The notes under the pieces: model-generated | Told to the model about the DNA's origin: nothing | Databases searched by the model: none | The model's input: only the letters and a program-made list of their open reading frames with translations | Shown: positions 1 to 9,700 of the stretch, in pieces | Numbering within the stretch: position 1 is the first letter of the stretch | How the letters are laid out: each line of letters begins with the position of its first letter | Translations under genes and position numbers: made by a program | Origin: Mesostigma viride | Lineage: Eukaryota > Streptophyta > Mesostigmatophyceae > Mesostigmatales > Mesostigmataceae | Assembly (NCBI GenBank): GCA_009746045.1 | Contig: RPFO01000594.1 | Location: 1,136,818-1,200,817 of the forward strand | Reading direction: 5' to 3' | Length of the DNA stretch: 64,000 nucleotides

Positions 1-534
1 TTAATTCTTGCTGCGTCGTAAGCTGCAGCTGAGTAGGCCGACTTACAGGCTGGCTGGTAGCAACCATGTTCAAACGACCCTTGTTGAACACTAGATAATG
101 TGCCAGCCTACATATACAAGCGAAGCTGGAAGTCTGCACTCAATGCGGCTTGGTGCCTGATACTCGGTATCTAGGTCCAACCTCCAATAGCAATTAAGGA
201 TGCTGTGAAGTGTTACACTTGTAACAGTTCCCAAATACGCAGCCAGTGTCATCCCAGTATTTGAACGTTGTTATCCTCAACCCGATATTTAGACTTGGGC
301 AGTTTTGTTTCAGGACAAGATATCAGGACGAGTTTGTGCGCCCTGTGTCGGTGGTAGGTGAGCTGCGGACACTCTACTGGATGCATCATTTGTTGGACAG
401 GTTATATGTGAGCTGCGGTAATGCTTGCGCCTCCCCTCCTAGTGGCCCACGGCATCCTGCGAGTTTTGTTTCTTCTGCTAGTTTCAATGTGCTCCTTTGT
501 TTCCTGGCACTTGCTGCATCTCTCACACATGCAG
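1..534. other. Sequence upstream of the first recognised exon
   Basis: No module-like exon is recognisable here. The frame that enters exon 1 is open upstream to an ATG at 380. Just before the exon it reads as a hydrophobic, signal-peptide-like stretch (about 481-534) ending in THA. Because exon 1 also has a good acceptor (pyrimidine-rich, then cag at 532-534) in the same phase as the sibling exons, I read this stretch as intron. A start with signal peptide at 380 is the alternative. Confidence 0.4.
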
Positions 535-717
535 CCTTCTGCATTGATGACGCGATGGGGGCGGCCCTTGACGCTGGGTGTGAGAACGTGACGGACTACT
601 TGACAGGGACGCGCCCGGCACCCATCTGCTACGTGGGGCCATTCCCCAGCGGAAACACTCATCTACCTGGGCATTACCCTCTCGGCCTGCCTGATGCTGA
701 GAACTTTAACTGCGCAA
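535..717 (+). CDS. Exon 1: four-Cys module 1
   Basis: The exon follows cag at 532-534 and ends before GTGCGT at 718; 183 nt, phase 1 to phase 1. It encodes CIDDAMGAALDAGC, then PAPICY and a terminal C-A. The cysteines fit the module, but the spacer before the last cysteine is about 35 residues, the longest of the six. The acceptor could instead be part of a signal-peptide-coding first exon. Confidence 0.65.
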
Positions 718-3700
718 GTGCGTCGTGTAAATTGGCACATCAGGCCTAAACTCCCAATCAAGAGCCTTTTGGTTGGATCCTGCTTTTATAGAATGCCATG
801 CTTAAGTGGGTGTTATGCGCGTCTGGCCATGCTCCACGAGGCAGGCGATCCTTCCCTGGTGGAAGTTGCAGGCCCGTTGGTTTGCCCGCCGTCATGTGTT
901 GATTGCAAGGTTTCTAAGTTGGGTACCAGAATTCCACATGGTTGGATACCTGAAATTTTATTAAATGCTGGATACATGCGTTGGATGCTACATTTAAACG
1001 TTGGATGCCAGATCTGAATGTTGTTCAGTTCAATATCATTTATGCGCCAGCAGACCTACGAGATGCCATGCGCGTTTGTAGGAGGCCCGGCTCAACGTGA
1101 CATCCCACACCTTTTGCGCGCCATGCCACAGAAAGGGAGGGTTCCATGAGGGGGCCTGTGAACAAGAGTTATAAACAATGGCCCCTTTGCCTCCCCTCCC
1201 CTGCTGCAGTTTCTGGTGACTAGGGCACATACATGGCTAAGCTTTCCTGTAGCAACGGGTGGCTCTACACGGCCTCGTTGCCCACTTGTTGACGTCAATG
1301 ATATGATCTTTAAATTGCTCTTGTAGTAGTATGTTTTCTAGACTAATTGCAGTTGTTTCAAGGCTTGTTACGTTGTTGATTGGTTCATGGAAGCGTTTGG
1401 CACTCCTTGACATACCCATTTGCATCACATGATGGAAGACTAGTGTCCATCTATACCACCACCGGTATATTGAGTGCGGGCTTCTCCGCTCCCCTGTGTA
1501 CTGTGTAGTACTTTGGTGGCATGGAGCTTCTCCCCTTCCAGTATTCTAACAGAGCGGCCCGCGTGGGCTTGTTTTGTCGTGCCGTCCGCCAGCGTGCATC
1601 GACGACCAGTCGGGCTCCACCCCGGACATGGGCTGCAACGGCACCGGCCAAAATTTCTGCCTGGACTGGGGTCCTGATAGCCTAAATGCACCCAACGTGA
1701 TGAATAACGACGGCGACTATGGCATGGGGGCAGTTTGCCTGAGTAGGTTTGCGCGGTGGCTACTTCCTGCTGGGACAGGCCCCTTACTACTGGTGGTGGC
1801 TCTTTTCTGCGGTGGCTCCTTTGTGGGGTGGCCACTTTGTGGGGTGGCCATGTTGTGCGCATGCGCATGGTGGTGAATCGTGGTTTTATTCCCCACTGGG
1901 CTGCGAGGTCACTGGCTGCAAAGCCATGCATAGGTGCTGTTTGTTTGGTCGGCGTTACGTATCAACCAACTCGTCTTGGAGTCCGGAAAGGGTCAAGGCA
2001 CGGGGGGTGGCATATGCCTTGTCTGCATGTCACGATTCAAGCGGATGCCCCTGCGTGTCATCTACATATGGCTGGAGTCCAGTGCGGCTTGGGAAAGAAA
2101 AGGGCTATGTTTAAAGGGCTGTATCTAGGTGTAGAACAAACCGCAGCGGTCGCGGTTCATTTTACGTGTGGGTCCCATTCCGACCCACACCTTCATGGCT
2201 TTGGTCGGCCCCACACTGTTTCGTCTAGACCCCTCTTTTGCTTTGACTCTTTTGCTTGTTCATGGTGAGGCTTTCTAGAGGCACGCACGTCAAAACTCTT
2301 CCTCGCTCTGCGCTGCCCTGGTTGGTTGACTGCCTGTGTGGAGACCGGAAGCACGGTGCGCCGCCCTGGGTGGGTCCGCCGTGCTCGGTGGGTCAGCTCA
2401 GAGATCATGCAAGCATGTGCCCATGTCCCCTTGCGGCCCTGTTGAACGCGCTGTCTATAAATATATGTATGCTAGTAGTGTTAAGTGACTGCTGGTTGAA
2501 GATGCTGATGGGCAGAGCTTCCTCCGGCTCGTCACGATGCAATGCCAGTGATGCTGTCCCACATGTGTGCATCACGGCCTCAGAAGAAGTCAGCTGTGGC
2601 TAGATAGCAGTCCTTGTGGATGTGAATTTTGCGGATATAAGATTGTCTGGTTATCTTTTTTATAAGATGCAGTGATGATCATAATGAACTAGTAGGTGTC
2701 TTTCGCATGTGGCTCGCAATCAATCTCCATCACCCATGGTCCATGGCATGCAACGACGCAAATGGACATCAGCTGAGCCCTGTAAACTTGCTGCCTGGCT
2801 GTTAATGTATGTTGCGCGCAGGCTGCATCAACGACCAGAGCGGGGATACAGCAGACACCGGCTGCACCGACGTCACCAAGCCGTACTGCCTGCCCGTCCA
2901 GTCACTCTTCCTGCCATATGAGGGGGAGGGTGACGCGGGCTACTGTGTGGGTATGTTGAGCTTGCTTCCTCTGGGAGGGGGAGGGGGAGAACTGCTTTGC
3001 GGCTTTATTCGTTTTCTGGATTCTCTTCTCTCTCTCTTGCTTGAACCCTAATCTCAACTGTTCAGGATGAGGGGGAGGGGGAGGGGGAGGGGGAGGGGGA
3101 GGGGAGGGGGGAGGGGAGGGGAGGGGGAGGGGAGGGGAGGGGGAGGGGGAGGGGGAGGGGGAGGGGGAGGGGGGGGAGGGGAGGGGAGGGGGAGGGGAGG
3201 GGGAGGGGGAGGGGAGGGGGAGGGGGAGGGGGAGGGGGAGGGGAGGGGAGGGGAGGGGGAGGGGGAGGGGAGGGAGGGGGAGGGGAGGGGGAGGGGAGGG
3301 GGAGGGGAGGGGGAGGGGAGGGGGAGGGGAGGGGGAGGGGGAGGGGAGGGGGAGGGAGGAGGGAGGGGAGGGGAGGGGGGGAGGGGGAGGGGGAGGGGGA
3401 GGGGGAGGGGAGGGGAGGGGGAGGGGAGGGGGAGGGAGGGGAGGGGGAGGGGAGGGGGAGGGGGAGGGGAGGGGGAGGGGGAGGGGAGGGAGGGGGAGGG
3501 GGAGGGGGAGGGGGAGGGGGGGGAAGGGGGGGAGGGACATGATACCAAAGCTTGCAGCTGTCCCGGGCACACAGGCAGCCGCCTACGCACATTTCCAATG
3601 CCTGGCAACACAATTGGCAACCATTTGGTGTGCTGGCAACAGCTTCTGCATTCTTGCTACGTATGCTATTTACAATATCGAAGCTTTCTGTCCTATTGCA

Positions 3701-6700
3701 TAGGTAACCAAGACGTCATGCGGTCCTTTATCGATAAGGACTGCGTATGGCACTGTGGGAATGGGCTTGGGCTTGTCTGCCGTCCAGTACACAGTACATA
3801 TGTAGCTGGCCACATTCTTACAAAACATCCCGGTAGTCATTTGGCAGCCTCTGGCATGGTATGTGGCGCCATGCACCCTGTGTGACTGTAAGCACTTACC
3901 CCCTAACTGGGGGGCCACAATTACTTGTTTGCATCAACATCGATCCATCATCTCCCTTGAACCAACTCACGTCACTCCATCACCGCGCAGCCTGCCTGGC
4001 GACCCCCAGCGTTTCTGACGTGGACCGTGGCTGCGAAGCAGAATTGCCATTCTGCCATACCTCGCACGAGTACAGGGCCATCCCCTTCAACTTCTTTGGG
4101 CGCAACAGTTTCCCCGTGGCAGCGAACGCCAGCTGCTTTGGTGAGTTTGGAGACTTCTGCCAGCAATAGCACCGTTTATTCCCCTTCACTATGCAAGAAC
4201 TTGAAGTGAAGAATTCGTGTGGGGCACAGCAGCTTCTCGATCCGCGGGGACGCCAGCTGCTACCTGACGCGGCCTGTCCTATGTAAGTAGGTGTCGCCTT
4301 GGAGCCAACTCTAAGTGGGTACCGCATCCTGTGGGCTTCCGCCTGGTGGTTCTGCCGGCACTAGACATGTCTGCAGATGTCTGATACCTGCGCTGACCCC
4401 GGTAGGACCCTCTCAGTGCAGATGTGGTGGGATGCATCGCGCATGTCTGAAGGCCGCGGTTCAGTGGTAAACAAACACAGAGCCCAGCTTCAGGAACTTC
4501 TATGATGGCCCCTTTCGGCGCTGTACTTATTCTTCCTGTTCTACACATTCTGCACCATCTCTACATGCTCCATGCATTCGACGCATCATCCATATTGTAC
4601 ATACCCTAGTGGCCCTTATACGTGTACGCTTAATTATCGTACGAAGAGTTTTTGGAATTTTTGTTACGTGTAAATTTTTGGGATTTTTTTTACATTACGT
4701 AGGTATATTGTTAAGCTGTTTCCAGCTCCACCGTCTAGGTCATCTAGTCGCTCTACACGTAATCCAGCCATAATTTCAATGCACAAGGCTACACATTTCC
4801 ATCTCCATTCATATTCATCATCCTGAACGACTCGAAAACACGGACAAGATAACGGCAGGCTCGAGCTACCATGGTGCGGATTCTCCCGATTTCTGGCCTG
4901 CGCTGGTTGTCTCCTTGGTATCATGGTCACTAAAGTATATAGTAATGCCGTGCTTGCGCTGGTTGTCTCCTTGGTATATTGTCAGGGTATATACTTGAGG
5001 TTCCTCTACAGGTGAACCCTCTGGGGGGGCCTAATTTGTATATTTACTATCTGAAGTAAATTTCTTGGGTTGTACGAGGCGGGAAGGAGGGTTTTGGGGG
5101 GGTATGTACGAGGGCGATTTGTACATAATCAAGCATACACATATAAGGGCCACTAGGGTGTTCGACAGTATTGTGCACATTCTACACACAGTACCTACAA
5201 TCACGCACAGCGCCTGCAGTATTCTGATCAGACACTCCGCAAAGGTGAAAACCTTTGCGTTCAGTGCCGGGCCGCGGAAAACGCGGAAAACGCGATCTGC
5301 AAATGAATCCGACCGGAATCGAACTGGGGACCTCTCGCACCAATTTTGCTGACTATAGGACGGACGTCTCCGGTTACCATGGCATCGCCAACTTACACCT
5401 ACAGTCATCCGCAAAAGTTCTCCTGTCCGGGGAGTGATGCAAGCCTTTCGGATTTGGTACTAGATAAATCACTCGAGATCTGTGTGTAGGAGTACTACAC
5501 ACGTGTCTGCACGCGAGACTTGTTCAGTCTCGCACCGTGAGACGGGCTGAACACGGCTGAATCCTTCTTTAGAAGGGGGCGTAGCCGGTACTATCGAAAT
5601 CAGCCAAGCGTATATTCTGATCAGACACTCCGCAAAGGTGAAAACCTTTGCGTTCAGTGCCGGGCCGCGGAAAACGCGGAAAACGCGATCTGCAAATGAA
5701 TCCGACCGGAATCGCACAGCGCCTGCAGTATCTTCGATCTACATCCATAAATGGGCGCATGAATGGAGGTGTGGGCATCCCATGCACAGTTGCTACAAGA
5801 TGTGTTCTTACACCCTCTTTTGAGCTATAGTTCATTGCTCTTTGTGCACATCGTAAACTAGACTCAGCTGTAGAATTGCTCATGGAAGCTATCAGTTATT
5901 GCTCGTAATGCACAACATTTACTTGATGCAGTTGCATGCACCAGTCAGCGCTAGCCGTTGTCGCCCCGCTTGTTAGAGGTATTAAGTACTACACGTGTCA
6001 GAGTTAAGGTTCATGCGCCACGTGAGTTAACCAATTTTTTTTGTTATGCACCGTGTAGAGCTATATGTGGTAGACTGTAGATTTTTTGCTTTATATGCAC
6101 AACAGTGACGACATTTTATACAGCAGCATCACTGCAGTGACATCAACCCCCTTGCAACTTAGGCATCCCTAGCCTAAGGCAGCATGTGGCAGCCATCCAC
6201 CATAATTCCCCCCCCTTGGAGTGGCCCTCACGAACCCAACGCTGCTCAACAAAAACACAACACACACGGGGGTGATGGCCTCGATGGTGCCATGTCTGTG
6301 AGGGCTTTGCCAATATGCCAATATGATGCCTTGTAAGCAAGCGACGACAAGCCCTACTGCGTGTTAAGGAGGGATTAGGCGACGGGTGGGGGATATGGCT
6401 GCTCGGGTGAGTAAACCTGGCAGCCTGAATGGCCGGTTTTTGTCTGGCTGAGCCCTGATGGACGGAGGAGCTGTGCTGTCATTTGTTTTGACTCCGAGCG
6501 AGATGCATGGCTTTCCATCTATCATACTTGCAAGTCCAGTTGGTGGTGGACACTGTAAGTGTGCCCCTTGGGTGTTTATTATGCTTTGCACTCCATCGAG
6601 TGCCTGGCATCGGGTTCAAGGTACACATGGCTTCGTGGATCATGGCAGACCGCCAGCTGAAGTAAGGCCTCGAGGCTGACTACGCTGTCCCTTAGCTATC

Positions 6701-9700
6701 CATGACAGGTAGCGGGGGAAATATGTGTGACCTCACTTGCAGACCTCTTGTGTGCCGCCTAGTCTAGAAATGTGTCAACAGCGGAGGCGCTAGTTGAAAC
6801 TCTACCTGCGATCCACCCATGCAGCTGTCTGGGTGGCATTTGTGCTCTGCCCGAACATACAGCAGCAAGCGTGTCTGAGTGGACCGAGCTTGGGGGGTGG
6901 GGGTGGGCGGCCATAGAAGTTAGCAAGGATTTGGCACTGCTCCTGAGTTTTCTTGAAGATTGGAATTTGGCCTTCTATGGAAGCGTATCCCGCAACCTGT
7001 TGACATTTTTAAACTTTGGCCTCTGAGCAAAGCGCATATGTCAGTGCAACATCGCCATGAACCTGTGCATGCCCCCCCACCCGACCCCACCCCACCGCTT
7101 CCCCCTTCTCTCTCTGTGACTTAACACGCGCCCAGCCGCTTACCAACCACCTACCCACCCTCTAATGCTCGTTAGGTCCACTTGGCCATCTCGACCTCTC
7201 TATTTCTGTGTCTCTGGATCTCTCTCTTTGTGTCTGTTTGTGTAGCGTGAGTGAGTTTTGAGTTTTCACTCCCCCATCCCGCTCGCTCTCCCCACCCTCC
7301 CCACACGAATGTCTATATCATATGTAGCATACGAAGCGATTTGTTTACAGTCTGCGCTAATGCATGTCGCGAATGCGTGCATGTGTCGCATTGCCCCAAT
7401 GCCCAGCATGCCTCGACTCAGAGCCGGACGAGCTCGGGTCAGCCATCGATGCCGGCTGCTCCGCGAGCCAGCCCTTCTGCGGCACAACAGGGCCCACAAT
7501 CAACACGAATCAAACTACAATTGAGTCTCCGGTCGACTTAGGGATGCAGTGTTACGGTATGTATGCGAGATGTTGGCAGATGTATTCCTTGAAAATGATG
7601 AACTCCGGGGAATAATGAGACAGGCTGGCATGTATATTCCTTGAAAATGATATATTATGGGAAATAATGAGACAGGCGGGCATTTATATGGGCTACCTGT
7701 GCTGGCGGCCGTGCTTGCCTCTTGCGCTCACCTGTATGGTGGTGGCCTGGTGGGCGTGTTGTTGCGCCGCATCCAGGCCGGTTGTGATTATTAACGCCAC
7801 GCGGTTTAGTCACTACTCACTATACTATAGTAGTAGTTTCACTGTGTTGTTGCGCCGCATCCATGCCGACTTTATCGCGGCCCAGGCGGTCTACATAGCT
7901 GTACCCAGGGCCCTTCGGCGGGCCGGCAGAACTGTGTTGCATGTCTGCAGTTGTTCGTGGTGTTAGCTGGGTATTCCTCTTTGTTTGTTCCTGTTTGCGC
8001 TTCCGTAGTTGCCTTGCATGTGTCATTCCCTTGACTTATCGTTTACAATTCAAATAGATGTTGTTGCTGTATGTCGTTGTAGTTTTGTTGTGTTGGCTCG
8101 ATCCTTGCCGGTGTTAGTTTTCTGAAGGGTTCTTCCTCGTTTGGGCTTTCCTTATGTTGCATGCCGACCTCAACCTCCACACTTTGTCATTCTCGACAAA
8201 TATATATTCCATCTGTCACGCAGCGCCTGACAAGAGCCGCGGAAGCTTTCGCATCGTTGCCAAAAATCAAGTTGATGCTCATGCATCCACTTGGTCGGCG
8301 CGTAGTCTTCATGATGATAACATACAGTACATCTCATAACAAACATCATTAGTAGCATCGACTGGCTGTGTGCTCACCCTTTAGTCTCATTGGTTTAAAT
8401 TGGGAGTCCACGCGTTTTGTTTATTAGCCATTTCGTGTCCCACCTGGTTGTCTCGATGAGATCCTCGTTCTCTGAACATAGTTTCTTTATTGTGAGATGG
8501 AAGGCTAGCCGCCATATCTAGGTTTTAGGGTTCACGCCCCAATATGAGATCCATATATTTGTTCATTAATAATTGATGTTCGATCATCATGCCTGGGCTC
8601 AACTTGATTATATTGCATTCAATTGAGTACAGTGGGCCTGTAAAGATCAAGGGGACCGGACACCCACCCATCCCCCAAAACTGATATTCCAATACCACTG
8701 TTGTGTTCGTATCCACCATGCAAATTATTGGGAAGTGCCAAGGGATGACTGGGGTGGGTTTAAATGATGATTGATCCTTGGCTGTAACCATCCCGTGGGT
8801 GCAGTGTGCAAGGACACCGAACCGGGCACGCTTGTCGACCTCGGCTGCGGGGAGAAACGGCCCGTCTGCCGAGTCAACTACTCCGGTGGCTACGGCACCG
8901 CGTGCGGTGAGTGGACACTGCAGTTGTTGCAGATGTAACAATGCAGACATGGCAGACTTTGCAGTTTTGTCTATGTTGTCTTGTCTTGGCAGTCTTGTCA
9001 CCACGGCAGTACAGTGACTGGGCAGTTACACGCAGCTGCAACGGCACGATGTGGGGTCATGAATGGAGAGGCGGCACACATGCCACCCAACCGGTGGGAT
9101 GTTGATGCCAAGATTTGAACCTGGGAGACGGCGGGAAGGAACCCGGCTGGGTGGCAGGCTGGTGCATGCACTGGGGCAGGGGCCAGGCGCGCAGGCGGGC
9201 ATGGACGGGCGGATGGACGGGCAGATGGGCGGACAGGCTGGCAGGCCGGTAGGCACGCAGGCACACAGCCGCGGTAGATAGGTTGGCAGCCGAGCATGCA
9301 AGCGGCCAGGTGAATATTAGCACATGAGACTTGCATGAGATGTTGTGAGTTGACAGTCAGGGCTGTCAGGCAGGCGGCAAGTAAAGCTATCTCACCTGCG
9401 TCCAGGTCACCGGATGTCCTTCCCAATGTTTCCGTGGCAAAAACCAAGGTTGCAATGAAGCGTTACCCGCTATAGCGCAATGGTTGTGACATGCCAATAT
9501 GTGCTATTGTAAGGACTGTAGCTTGCACTATCGTAGTCTTCTCTCTATTATGGCATGGGCTATCATTCCTCTCTCTCTGTTTTCCATTCCATGGGTGGAA
9601 ACTAGGTTTGGATTCTGCCTGCTATGTTCTTGGATCATTGCAACACTTTGTGAGGGTGGCCATCAGGGAGTTTAAGGAAAGTATAATATTGTGGACCGCC

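Noticed and set aside
2902-3885. Pro-rich or Gly-rich extracellular protein genes
   Set aside because: They come from the polypurine array in intron 3, open on both strands.
5223-5712. Hammerhead ribozyme (retrozyme)
   Set aside because: Terminal direct repeats suggested it, but no CUGANGA...GAAA core was found on either strand.
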